This document shows positions 15,983 through 24,100 of a stretch of 30,608 nt of DNA, in pieces. The notes beneath the pieces are model-generated. The model was not told where the DNA came from and did not search any database. It saw only the letters and a list, made by a program, of their open reading frames with translations. The DNA is from Lachnospiraceae bacterium (lineage in GTDB: Bacteria; Bacillota; Clostridia; Lachnospirales; Lachnospiraceae): NCBI GenBank assembly GCA_004558185.1, contig SFDP01000049.1, positions 1 through 30,608 of the forward strand, in the 5' to 3' direction. Both the position numbers and the translations under genes were made by a program. How positions within the stretch are numbered: position 1 is the first letter of the stretch; every line of letters begins with the position of its first letter.

Positions 15983-16025
15983 TATAAATTTACCATTCTG
16001 TTTGAATGCAAGCATTCACAGAATG
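15983..16025 (-). promoter_or_regulatory. Putative aroF promoter overlapped by an operator-like hairpin
   Basis: On the minus strand, TTGCAT (complement of 16006-16011) and TTTATA (complement of 15983-15988) are 17 nt apart. The -35 lies inside an inverted repeat: CATTCTG (15994-16000) with CAGAATG (16019-16025), and inside it TGAATGC with GCATTCA around AA. This could be a repressor operator. The promoter match is moderate. Confidence 0.4.
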
Positions 16026-16094
16026 TAATTTACATAGCTCTGAATAATTACCGATATGGCAAGTATTGCAAGAAATATTGCAGAAATTTTGCAG

Positions 16095-16257
16095 GACTTG
16101 CATATATTAATGATACCAGGGTCAAAAGGTCTGAACCCACATGAGCTTGCTCAAATGTGGGTGAATGTCCTTGAGACCCGCCAAAATATGAGCTTAAAAG
16201 TGGGGAGTTAGGGGCTTTTGACCCTAACATCATATTAATGAGGCGATATCGCAAGTC
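16095..16257. repeat. 163-bp imperfect palindromic element between aroF and the EF-G paralog
   Basis: GACTTGC (16095-16101) mirrors GCAAGTC (16251-16257), and AGGGTCAAAAG (16118-16128) pairs perfectly with CTTTTGACCCT (16215-16225). Inside, CCCACAT...ATGTGGG forms a second hairpin around GAGC-TT-GCTC. No open reading frame of note lies in it. It resembles a small palindromic repeat or MITE, or a structured RNA. The rest of 15912-16528 holds only the promoters listed. Confidence 0.6.
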
Positions 16258-16412
16258 AAACCTGTGATTTTTGTGATTCTGCATTGGGTTCTTTAAGAAT
16301 ATAGCACTTCAACGTGTAAAAGTCAATAAAGCTGTTGGTGGTATTTGAGCTTATTGCAGCAATTATTATTGTTGAAAAAAATTAAAAAATTGTACAAATT
16401 GATTGATAATAC

Positions 16413-16441
16413 TTGTAAAACAGGTGCCGATTTAGTAAAAT
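16413..16441 (+). promoter_or_regulatory. Candidate promoter for the EF-G paralog
   Basis: TTGTAA (16413-16418) and TAAAAT (16436-16441) are separated by 17 nt, about 88 nt before the start codon. The region is A/T-rich and other pairings are possible. Confidence 0.4.
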
Positions 16442-16528
16442 ATACGCATGGGTATTTTAAGGAAAGAAGAAGGAAGATATTTTTTCTGTACATAATATCC
16501 AGTAATCTCATTAGATGGAGGAATCAAT

Positions 16529-18622
16529 ATGAATATTTACACAACAGACAAGATTCGAAATGTAGTGCTGCTTGGACATGGTGGTGCGGGTAAGACCAGC
16601 CTGGTAGAGGCAATGGCTTATTTGTCCGGAATTACTTCCAGAATGGGTAAGGTTGCTGACAAGAATACCATTAGCGATTTTGGAAAGGAAGAGCAGAAAA
16701 GGCAGATTTCCATTTCTACCTCTGTTGTTCCCATCGAGTGGGAGGGTTATAAAATCAACGTATTGGATACTCCCGGCTATTTTGATTTTGTAGGAGAAGT
16801 GGAAGAAGCTGTCTCAGCGGCAGATGCAGCAATAATTGTGGTTTCCGGCAAATCCGGTGTGGAGGTGGGAACCCAGAAGGCATGGGAGCTGTGTGACAAA
16901 TATAAGCTGCCCAGAATGGTTTATGTAACGGAAATGGATATTGACAACGCTTCTTTTCGTCAGGTAGTAGCGGATATGACCGAAAGCTATGGTAAGAAGA
17001 TGGCTCCTTTCCATTTACCGATTCGTGAAAATGAGAAATTTGTAGGCTATATTAATGTCATTACGGAGAATGGTAACCGCTGGCAGGGTAAAGAGGTGGT
17101 AGAATGTGAGGTTCCCGATTACAGCAGGGAGAATCTGCAGATCTGCAAGGATGCACTGCTGGAGGCAGTAGCAGAAACCAGTGAAGAATTTATGGAGCGT
17201 TATTTTGGAGGAGATACCTTCTCGGAAGCAGAGATTCGTGCTGCGTTGAGAAACAATGTGATGGATGGCTCCATCGTTCCCATGACGATGGGCTCCAATA
17301 TTCTCTGTCAGGGTGTTTACACGCTGTTGGATGACGTGATTAAATATTTCCCCAGCCCGGAGAGCAGAAGTCTCAAGGGAATCAGTCTCAAAACCAACGA
17401 GATTTTTGATGCCGACTATGATTTTGCCAAAGCAAAATCTGCTTACATATGGAAAACCATAGTGGATCCGTTTATTGGGAAGTATTCTCTTGTAAAAGTC
17501 TGCTCCGGCGTACTGAAGGCAGATGATATTATCTTCAATCAGGATAAGGATGTTGAGGAGAAGATCAGCAAGCTGTATGTGATGCAGGGAGGCAAAGCTG
17601 TCGAGATCGGGGAGATTCATGCCGGAGACATCGGTGCCATTGCCAAGCTGACGGGAGCGAGAACCGGTGATACACTTTCTACGAAGGGGAATCCGATTCA
17701 GTATGGCAAAACAGAAATATCCACTCCCTATACCTATAAAAGATACAAAGCAGTCAATAAAGGAGATATTGATAAAATTTCCCAGTCTCTCCAGAAAATG
17801 ATGGCAGAGGATCTTACATTAAAGGTAATCAATGATGGCGCTAACAGACAGACCCTTCTGTGCGGTATGGGAGATCAGCATCTGGAGGTAGTGGTCAGCA
17901 GATTGCAGAACGAATATAAGGTACAGATCGAGCTGGATAAACCCAAGGTGGCTTATCGGGAAACCATCCGCAAGAAATCCGACGTGGAATATAAGTATAA
18001 GAAGCAATCAGGAGGACACGGCCAGTATGGTCACGTTAAGATGACCTTCGAGCCCTCCGGTGACGTGGAGACTCCTTTCGTGTTCGAGCAGACAGTGGTA
18101 GGTGGTGCAGTACCTAAGAACTTCTTTCCTGCTGTAGAAAAGGGACTGCAGGAATCCGTGATTAAAGGGCCTCTGGCCGCTTATCCCGTTGTGGGCGTAA
18201 AGGCAGTTCTCTATGATGGTTCCTATCACCCGGTAGATTCTTCGGAAATGGCCTTCAAAATGGCAACAATACAGGCCTTTAAAAAGGGCTTTATGGAGGC
18301 CACTCCAGTATTGCTGGAGCCTATTTATTCCCTGAAGGTAACTGCTCCTGATTCCTACACCGGAGACATTATGGGAGATTTGAATAAGAGAAGGGGCCGG
18401 GTACTGGGCATGACACCTGTTCCAGGCGGCAAACAGATCATTGAGGCGGATATTCCTATGGCCAGTCTTGACGGCTACTGTACGGATCTGCGCTCCATGA
18501 CCGGAGGCCGGGGTGAGTATTCCTACACCTTTGCACGATATGAGCAGGCACCCGGCGATGTACAGGAGAAAGAAGTGGCGGCAAGAGCGGCTAAGGTTGC
18601 AGAAGGAAGTGACGAAGGCTAA
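16529..18622 (+). CDS. EF-G-like translation factor paralog with degenerate GTPase motifs
   Basis: This 697-residue protein has the full EF-G layout: G domain, domain II, domain III, domain IV (HGQYGHVKMTFEP, PVVGVKAVLYDGSYHPVDSS) and domain V with a C-terminal tail. The P-loop GHGGAGKT (16-23) is intact. Other GTPase motifs depart from EF-G: switch I has RQISI (58-62) instead of RGITI; switch II reads DTPGYFDF with Tyr84 where EF-G and EF-Tu have the catalytic His; the base-specificity NKxD is TEMD (134-137). The start has GGAGG 7 nt upstream. It stands alone between its own promoter and a 17-bp terminator and is not in an rpsL-rpsG-fusA-tuf context, so it is a paralog rather than the housekeeping EF-G. 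It may bind the ribosome but hydrolyse GTP slowly or not at all. Confidence 0.88.
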   Translation: MNIYTTDKIRNVVLLGHGGAGKTSLVEAMAYLSGITSRMGKVADKNTISDFGKEEQKRQISISTSVVPIEWEGYKINVLDTPGYFDFVGEVEEAVSAADAAIIVVSGKSGVEVGTQKAWELCDKYKLPRMVYVTEMDIDNASFRQVVADMTESYGKKMAPFHLPIRENEKFVGYINVITENGNRWQGKEVVECEVPDYSRENLQICKDALLEAVAETSEEFMERYFGGDTFSEAEIRAALRNNVMDGSIVPMTMGSNILCQGVYTLLDDVIKYFPSPESRSLKGISLKTNEIFDADYDFAKAKSAYIWKTIVDPFIGKYSLVKVCSGVLKADDIIFNQDKDVEEKISKLYVMQGGKAVEIGEIHAGDIGAIAKLTGARTGDTLSTKGNPIQYGKTEISTPYTYKRYKAVNKGDIDKISQSLQKMMAEDLTLKVINDGANRQTLLCGMGDQHLEVVVSRLQNEYKVQIELDKPKVAYRETIRKKSDVEYKYKKQSGGHGQYGHVKMTFEPSGDVETPFVFEQTVVGGAVPKNFFPAVEKGLQESVIKGPLAAYPVVGVKAVLYDGSYHPVDSSEMAFKMATIQAFKKGFMEATPVLLEPIYSLKVTAPDSYTGDIMGDLNKRRGRVLGMTPVPGGKQIIEADIPMASLDGYCTDLRSMTGGRGEYSYTFARYEQAPGDVQEKEVAARAAKVAEGSDEG

Positions 18623-18670
18623 TCAGAGTGACGAACGACTCTAATACCGGATGCCGGAGAAAAAGTGAAT

Positions 18671-18715
18671 CCCCTCAGCTTGCCCTGAAGGACAGGGCAA
18701 GCTGAGGGGATTTTT
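18671..18715 (+). terminator. Strong intrinsic terminator of the EF-G paralog
   Basis: A perfect 17-bp GC-rich stem pairs 18671-18687 with 18693-18709 around a 5-nt loop and is followed by ATTTTT. Confidence 0.95.
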
Positions 18716-18737
18716 CTGGCAACCATACGATAAGGGC

Positions 18738-18765
18738 TTGCTTTTTGATTAGAAAACGTTATAAT
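18738..18765 (+). promoter_or_regulatory. Promoter of the peptide/nickel-type ABC operon
   Basis: TTGCTT (18738-18743) and a perfect TATAAT (18760-18765) are separated by 16 nt, giving a leader of about 48 nt to the lipoprotein start. It follows directly after the EF-G terminator. Confidence 0.7.
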
Positions 18766-18820
18766 GAGTGTTGATGCGGAAAACTGAATATAGAATGATA
18801 ATGATGAGGAGAAGAAACAC

Positions 18821-20386
18821 ATGAAGAAAAGAATCAACGGTATTCTTTTAGTGTCTGTGTTACTGACACTAACTATTGCACTGAGTGCTTGCTCAGGTGA
18901 TAAGGCAGGTGAACCATCAAATGGCAGCACTGCACAGTCTGAGACTGCAGGCAGTGAAACCACAGATGAGTCCTCGATTACCATCGGTATTCCACAGGAT
19001 TTGGAAGAAAGTCTTGACCCACATAAGGCAGTAGCGGCAGGAACGAAGGAAATTCTGTTTAATATCTATGAAGGTCTGGTTAAGCCGGACAGTGATGGTA
19101 ATATGGTGCCCGCCGTAGCAAGCGAATATACCATGGAAGATGAAGGTAAGACGTATGTCTTTACCCTGAGAGATGGTATCCTGTTCCATGACGGAACGGC
19201 TGTAACGGTAGAGGACATCCGCTATTCAATCGAACGATGCGCCGATACCAGTGGAGAAGGTACCCTTCTGGTTTCGGCTTTTTCTAATATTGAGAGTGTG
19301 GAGATTGTAGATGAGAAAACCGTCAGCATACATCTGGTGGAGGCCGATACGGATTTTTTAAGTGAATTGACGGTTGCAATCATTCCCCAAAGCAATGCCG
19401 ACCCGGATAAAACGGCTATCGGTACCGGTCCCTATCGGCATGTCTCCCGAAGCATTCAGGACAATATAGTCCTGACCAGATATGAGGATTACTGGGGGGA
19501 TAAGGCTAATATCCGTGATATTACGTTGAAAATCGTTGCAGATGGCGACATGATCGTCACCAATCTGAAAAGCGGTTCCATCGATATGTTCTGTCGTTTA
19601 ACTACCGATCAGGCCAGAGAACTGGAGGGGAACGGTTTCGATGTGTATGAGGGAACCATGAACCTGGTACAGGCCCTGTATTTGAATAATGATTTTGAGC
19701 CATTTAAGGATGTGAGGGTACGCCAGGCCCTTTGCTATGCAATAAACCCCCAGGAGATATTGGAGCTGGGCTTTGAAGGAAAGGGAACCGTAATCGGAAG
19801 CTCCATGTTCCCGGCTTTTGGAAAATACTATCTGGAGGAGCTTGCTTCATCCTATCCCACAGACACTAAGAAGGCAAAGGCGCTGTTAAAGGAAGCCGGC
19901 TATGAAGATGGATTTTCCTTCAGCATTACCGTTCCTTCAAACTATCAGCCTCATGTGGATACGGCACAAATCATTGTAGAGCAGCTTAAATCCATTAACG
20001 TAAAGGCTACCATTAATCTGGTGGAATGGGAAACCTGGGTTTCTGAGGCCTATATCGGCAGACAGTTTGAGTCTACGGTAGTAGGAGTAGACGCCTCTAC
20101 ACTGACGGCACGAGCCCTTTTAGAGCGTTTTACCTCTGCCAATGACAAAAACTTTATTAATTTCAACAGTTCTGACTATGATCAGGCCTTTGCACAGGCT
20201 GTTGCTGCCACAGATGATGCCCAAAAAACGGCCTATTATCAGGAGTGCGAAAGAATTCTGAGCAAAGAAGCGGCTAACGTCTATATCCAGGATATGGCCA
20301 GCCTGGTAGCACTAAACAGCAAATACGGCGGATATCAGTTCTATCCGTTATATGTGCAGGACTTTGCAGCATTATATGTAAAATAG
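18821..20386 (+). CDS. Family 5 ABC solute-binding lipoprotein (peptide/nickel type)
   Basis: The extracellular substrate-binding protein has 521 residues. A lipoprotein signal peptide ends in the lipobox LSAC with Cys24 as the lipidated residue, followed by a Ser/Gly/Thr-rich linker to about residue 50. The mature part has family 5 (SBP_bac_5) features: DPHKAVAAGTKEILFNIYEG, DGTAVTVEDIRYSIER, GTGPY and RVRQALCYAINPQEIL. GAGGAG lies 9 nt before the start. It would deliver ligand to the two permeases and two ATPases that follow. Component lengths (521, 314, 284, 269, 248) are close to those of E. coli NikABCDE, but family 5 proteins bind peptides, nickel complexes, opines and sugars, and the ligand cannot be settled from sequence alone. 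Confidence 0.92.
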   Translation: MKKRINGILLVSVLLTLTIALSACSGDKAGEPSNGSTAQSETAGSETTDESSITIGIPQDLEESLDPHKAVAAGTKEILFNIYEGLVKPDSDGNMVPAVASEYTMEDEGKTYVFTLRDGILFHDGTAVTVEDIRYSIERCADTSGEGTLLVSAFSNIESVEIVDEKTVSIHLVEADTDFLSELTVAIIPQSNADPDKTAIGTGPYRHVSRSIQDNIVLTRYEDYWGDKANIRDITLKIVADGDMIVTNLKSGSIDMFCRLTTDQARELEGNGFDVYEGTMNLVQALYLNNDFEPFKDVRVRQALCYAINPQEILELGFEGKGTVIGSSMFPAFGKYYLEELASSYPTDTKKAKALLKEAGYEDGFSFSITVPSNYQPHVDTAQIIVEQLKSINVKATINLVEWETWVSEAYIGRQFESTVVGVDASTLTARALLERFTSANDKNFINFNSSDYDQAFAQAVAATDDAQKTAYYQECERILSKEAANVYIQDMASLVALNSKYGGYQFYPLYVQDFAALYVK

Positions 20387-20417
20387 ACAGTATGCAGGAG
20401 AGAAAAGGAGGGGAAGG

Positions 20418-21362
20418 ATGAGGTATGCCGGAAAAAAGATGATCAGTATGCTGGTTACACTGCTGGTGGTATCCTTCCTTGTCTTTCTTGCATTTGCAGT
20501 GATTCCGGGGGATCCGGCAGTAGCAAAGCTGGGGATTCAGGCTACTCCCGAAAGGCTGGCGGCATTGCGGGAGCAAATGGGCTTAAACAGGCCCTTTATG
20601 GAAAGATACATTACTTGGGTGCTGGATGTATGCAGAGGGGATTTTGGAATCTCCTACAGCTACGGAACTCCGGTTTCTGATATCGTGCTGGAAAAGATTC
20701 CCATTACGCTCTGTCTGACGGGAATGTCTTTTCTTATGATGGCTGCCCTGGCAATTCCCCTTGGAATCTATACAGCAAAGCATGAAGGAGGGCGGCCGGA
20801 CCGCATCATTCTGATGGTTAATCAGATTTTTATGGCTGTTCCTCCCTTTTTTGCAGGAATTCTGATCACTTATTTGTTTGGATTGCTATTCCATTGGTTT
20901 CAGCCCGGAGCCTTCGTTTCCTATGAGGTCAGTATGGGGAAATTTCTGCACTATTTGATTTTCCCGTCTTTGGCCATAGCCATTCCCAAAGCAGCCATGA
21001 CGGTTAAGCTGCTTCGAAGCGCTCTTCTGGAAGAGCTGAAAAAGGATTATGTGAGAACGGCATACAGTAAAGGAAATCACAAAAATGCAGTATTGTATCG
21101 TCATGTGTTAAAAAATGCCATGATTCCCGTGATTACCTTTCTGGCAATGACTTTGACAGATATAGTGGCAGGAAGTGTCATTATGGAACAGGTATTTTCT
21201 ATTCCCGGATTGGGACGAATTCTGATCACTTCTATTTCCAATCGGGATTATCCGGTTGTAGAAGCGATCATTATTCTTCTGGCAGCCATTGTGGTGGTGG
21301 TAAACCTTCTTTCAGATCTGCTTTGTCGGGGGATAGACCCAAGAATAGGGAGAAGTGAGTAA
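20418..21362 (+). CDS. ABC permease, DppB/NikB type
   Basis: The first inner-membrane permease has 314 residues with about six hydrophobic segments. The N-terminus (KKMISMLVTLLVVSFLVF) and the segment GDPAVAKLG...LREQMGLNRPF are typical of DppB/OppB/NikB proteins. The EAA loop region reads ELKKDYVRTAYSKG, which contacts the ATPases in this family, and the C-terminus has EQVFSIPGLGRILITSI. AAGGAGGGG lies just upstream of the start, 31 nt after the binding-protein gene. It pairs with the permease encoded at 21448. Confidence 0.94.
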   Translation: MRYAGKKMISMLVTLLVVSFLVFLAFAVIPGDPAVAKLGIQATPERLAALREQMGLNRPFMERYITWVLDVCRGDFGISYSYGTPVSDIVLEKIPITLCLTGMSFLMMAALAIPLGIYTAKHEGGRPDRIILMVNQIFMAVPPFFAGILITYLFGLLFHWFQPGAFVSYEVSMGKFLHYLIFPSLAIAIPKAAMTVKLLRSALLEELKKDYVRTAYSKGNHKNAVLYRHVLKNAMIPVITFLAMTLTDIVAGSVIMEQVFSIPGLGRILITSISNRDYPVVEAIIILLAAIVVVVNLLSDLLCRGIDPRIGRSE

Positions 21363-21447
21363 AATCAGGGAGAAGCATCTTATTTGGACAGTATTACAGG
21401 CAGGGGCTTACGATAGGGTTCTTATTTGAGCGATAGAATGGATTAAG

Positions 21448-22302
21448 ATGAAACAGTTTAGAGAAACGAAAAAAAACTCAATCGATCGGGGGAATGACGA
21501 GAGGTCAGTCAGGAAGAAGAGAAATTATACCTTTATTAAGGGCTGCGTGATTACCGGGATAATCCTTACTCTCACCTTGATTGGCTTTTTTTATACACCC
21601 TATGATCCCGAAAAAATGGATGCGTCAAGCAAACTGGCCGGAATATCCCTTACCCATATCATGGGCTGCGATAATTTTGGAAGGGATATATTCAGTCGTG
21701 TATTGAAGGGCTGCTCAACTACTTTGGCGGTGGCCGGAGGAACGGTATTTATCGGCACCTTTTTTGGGCTGCTGATCGGTGCGTTTACAGGATACTTTTC
21801 GGGGATGATCGATGAGATACTCATGCGGATCATGGATGCACTGTTTGCTTTTCCCAGTCTTCTTTTGGCTCTGGTATTTGTGAGCCTTTTAGGCAGCGGA
21901 AAATATCAGGTCATTATCGCACTGGGTATTGCCTTTATTCCCAGCTTTTCCAGAATTGTACGCAGTGAATATATGCGAAACCGGAAATTGGATTATGTCA
22001 AGAGTGCCAGACTGGCAGGAGCATCACATCTGAGAATCATGTTTGTCCATATTTTACCCAATATCCGTCGAGTGCTTCTGGCTTCCGTAATGATTGGATT
22101 TAATAATGCGGTATTGGCAGAGGCAGGACTGACCTATCTGGGGATAGGTGTACAGCCGCCGGATGCCAGTCTGGGAGAGATGCTTTCCTCAGCCCAAACC
22201 TATCTTTTTTCTGCCCCCTGGTATGCGTTGGGGACAGGATTTACGATTATTTTGATGATTCTTGGTTTTAGCCTGATGGCGGAGGGACTGCAGCAAAATT
22301 AA
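21448..22302 (+). CDS. ABC permease, DppC/NikC type
   Basis: The second permease has 284 residues. It begins with a highly charged cytoplasmic stretch of about 28 residues, then TM1 and the typical GCDNFGRDIFSRVLKG motif, then the core with KLDYVKSARLAGASHLRIM as the ATPase-contacting EAA loop, and GLTYLGIGVQPPDASLGEML near the end. The start is less secure than in its neighbours: no strong SD is seen and the 85-nt gap from the upstream gene is longer, so a slightly later start is possible. It is part of the five-component importer. Confidence 0.92.
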   Translation: MKQFRETKKNSIDRGNDERSVRKKRNYTFIKGCVITGIILTLTLIGFFYTPYDPEKMDASSKLAGISLTHIMGCDNFGRDIFSRVLKGCSTTLAVAGGTVFIGTFFGLLIGAFTGYFSGMIDEILMRIMDALFAFPSLLLALVFVSLLGSGKYQVIIALGIAFIPSFSRIVRSEYMRNRKLDYVKSARLAGASHLRIMFVHILPNIRRVLLASVMIGFNNAVLAEAGLTYLGIGVQPPDASLGEMLSSAQTYLFSAPWYALGTGFTIILMILGFSLMAEGLQQN

Positions 22303-22350
22303 GGAGAGTATCCTTTTGATCCAGGCAACTGCTGCATCCGTAAGGGGATT

Positions 22351-22455
22351 AACTCCGGGATTTGTGCCGAAGCGTCACAAATTCTTTGATCGCAGAGCCG
22401 AATCTGAAATTTGGCTGGCGTTCCTCAGCGTAAACGCTTCGGAATGGGGATTAGT
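22351..22455 (+). repeat. Diverged intercistronic hairpin/RBS element before the first ABC ATPase
   Basis: CCGGGATTTGTG (22355-22366) followed by CACAAATTC forms the upstream hairpin, as in the copy at 23286 (CCGGGATTTGTG). CCGAAGCG (22367-22374) is mirrored by CGCTTCGG (22435-22442), enclosing the intervening sequence. The usual TGCTGCT hairpin and GAATGAGAGG block are replaced by CTTCGGAATGGGGATTAGT before the start. Confidence 0.5.
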
Positions 22456-23265
22456 ATGCTGTTAGAGGTTGATAAGCTGAGTATTGAATTTCATGATCAT
22501 CTGATTCCTGAGAGGGTGGTGTCAGATGTAAACTTCACATTGAATGAAGGAGAAATACTTGGAATTGTAGGAGAATCCGGTTCAGGCAAGAGTATGACCG
22601 CTCATGCCATAGCCGGATTGCTAAGCAGGCATGATATGAAAAAAACAGGAGAAATCCGGTTTGCGGGAAAGAACCTTTTGGCCTGCTCCCGTACAGAACT
22701 CAGAAAGATTCAGGGGAAGGATATTGGAATTATTTTTCAGGAGCCTATGACCAGCCTGAATCCTGTAAAAAAAATCGGCTGGCAGGTGGGCGAAACCCTG
22801 CGTATTCATACTGACTTAAGTAAGGAGGAAATTAGAAAGCAGGTACTGGATATGCTGCATAAGGTGGAACTGGAGAATCCCCAGCGGGTATATGAGCAGT
22901 ATCCTGTTGAGCTGTCAGGAGGGATGCGCCAGAGGGTGATGATTGCCTCCGCGATGATCGGCAAGCCCAGAATCCTGATTGCCGATGAGCCCACCACGGC
23001 TCTTGATGTTACCATACAGGCTCAGATCGTCAAGCTGCTGAAGCGGCTGAATCAAACGGAGAAAACGGCTATTTTATTTATTTCCCATGATTTAAGCCTG
23101 GTACAGTCTCTTTGTGAGAGAGTAATTGTCATGCAGTATGGAAAAGTGGTGGAAAGGGGAACCTCCACGGAGGTATTCCATCATCCCAAAGAGGAGTATA
23201 CCAGAATGCTGGTGGAGGCAATACCAAAATGTGAGTACGGGAATAGTATGCGGGAGAAAGGGTGA
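22456..23265 (+). CDS. ABC transporter ATPase, DppD/NikD type
   Basis: The ATP-binding subunit has 269 residues. Walker A is GESGSGKS, the Q-loop region is IIFQEPMTSLNPV, the signature is LSGGMRQRV, Walker B is ILIADEPTTALD and the H-loop is ISHDLSL. The C-terminus ends shortly after HPKEEYTRMLVEAIP, so the longer oligopeptide C-terminal extension of OppD/DppD (usually over 320 residues) is missing; this size fits NikD. The start at 22456 follows a GGGGAT-type SD; ATG 22444 or TTG 22411 are alternatives but the repeat element lies there. It forms a pair with the ATPase at 23354. Confidence 0.93.
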   Translation: MLLEVDKLSIEFHDHLIPERVVSDVNFTLNEGEILGIVGESGSGKSMTAHAIAGLLSRHDMKKTGEIRFAGKNLLACSRTELRKIQGKDIGIIFQEPMTSLNPVKKIGWQVGETLRIHTDLSKEEIRKQVLDMLHKVELENPQRVYEQYPVELSGGMRQRVMIASAMIGKPRILIADEPTTALDVTIQAQIVKLLKRLNQTEKTAILFISHDLSLVQSLCERVIVMQYGKVVERGTSTEVFHHPKEEYTRMLVEAIPKCEYGNSMREKG

Positions 23266-23283
23266 AGCAATTACCTTCTCTCA

Positions 23284-23353
23284 ACCCGGGATTTGTGCGA
23301 TGCTCAAATTCCCTGGGGTAAAATGCGGCTAAAGCGGCAGAAGGAGAGGGCCT
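23284..23353 (+). repeat. Intercistronic hairpin/RBS element, copy before the second ABC ATPase
   Basis: GGGATTTG (23288-23295) can pair with CAAATTCCC (upstream hairpin). TAAAATGCGGCT-AA-AGCGGCA gives the second hairpin with one mismatch, then GAAGGAGAGG (23340-23349), one base different from the common block, 4 nt before ATG. It lies in the 88-nt gap between the two ATPase genes. Confidence 0.65.
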
Positions 23354-24100
23354 ATGGGCAAAATATTGACGGTAACAGGGCTGAATGTATATTACAAGGT
23401 CAAAAAGCCCGGGAAAGCAGGAAGAGAACGGGTTCATATCTTGAAGGATATCTCCTTTGAGATGGAAGAAGGAGAAATTCTTGGGCTGGTGGGAGAAAGC
23501 GGCAGTGGAAAATCTACGCTGGCTAAAGCCATACTTTCCATGGTGGCAGATCATGAAGGGAAAATATGGTGTAAGGATACTCACCCACAGATGATTTTTC
23601 AGGACCCCTTTGGCTCATTAAACCCGGCAAAAAAGGTAGGATGGATTCTGCAGGAGCCGCTGCGTAATCTGAAACGCTGTCCTGCAGGAGAACGTTATGA
23701 CCGGGCAGTAGAGATGCTGGAAAAAGTAGGGCTGAGTGAAAAATACATGGTTCATTACCCGCATCAGCTTTCCGGCGGACAACGGCAAAGGGTGTGTATC
23801 GCTGCAGCCTTGATGCTGCACCCGGGGCTGGTGCTTGCGGATGAGCCGGTATCGGCATTAGATGTAACTATACAAAGGCAGGTATTGGAGCTTTTACTGA
23901 AATTAAAAAAAGAGATGGGCCTGTCCATTCTTTTTATCTCCCATGACCTGCGAGTGGTCTACCAGCTTTGTGATCGTGTGATGATTATGGAACGGGGACA
24001 AATCGTGGAGCAGCAAAAGACAGAGGAGATTTATTTTCATCCACAGCATGAGTATACAAAGAGGCTCTTGGATGCTGCGGGAATCAGGAGTTTGACATGA
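23354..24100 (+). CDS. ABC transporter ATPase, DppF/NikE type
   Basis: The second ATPase has 248 residues. Walker A is GESGSGKST, the Q-loop is MIFQDPFGSLNPAKK, the signature is LSGGQRQRV, Walker B is LVLADEPVSALD and the H-loop is ISHDLRVV. The N-terminus (LTVTGLNVYYKVKKPGK) is typical of OppF-like subunits. It is short compared with OppF/DppF (over 300 residues) and ends soon after HPQHEYTKRLLDAAG, with little C-terminal extension. Its stop codon overlaps the mazG start in an ATGA arrangement, so mazG is translated with it. It is the last component of the importer. Confidence 0.93.
   Translation: MGKILTVTGLNVYYKVKKPGKAGRERVHILKDISFEMEEGEILGLVGESGSGKSTLAKAILSMVADHEGKIWCKDTHPQMIFQDPFGSLNPAKKVGWILQEPLRNLKRCPAGERYDRAVEMLEKVGLSEKYMVHYPHQLSGGQRQRVCIAAALMLHPGLVLADEPVSALDVTIQRQVLELLLKLKKEMGLSILFISHDLRVVYQLCDRVMIMERGQIVEQQKTEEIYFHPQHEYTKRLLDAAGIRSLT

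Noticed and set aside
16345..16593. Possible 82-residue ORF before the EF-G paralog
   Set aside because: Its start has no SD, its sequence is A/T-driven and Lys/Ile-rich, and it runs into the start of the EF-G paralog in another frame. The gap contains promoter-like and palindromic DNA instead.
18792..18810. GATAATGAT-type sequence before the ABC lipoprotein, like half a Fur box
   Set aside because: Only one half resembles the box and it overlaps the purine-rich SD region. The match is too weak to claim metal regulation.
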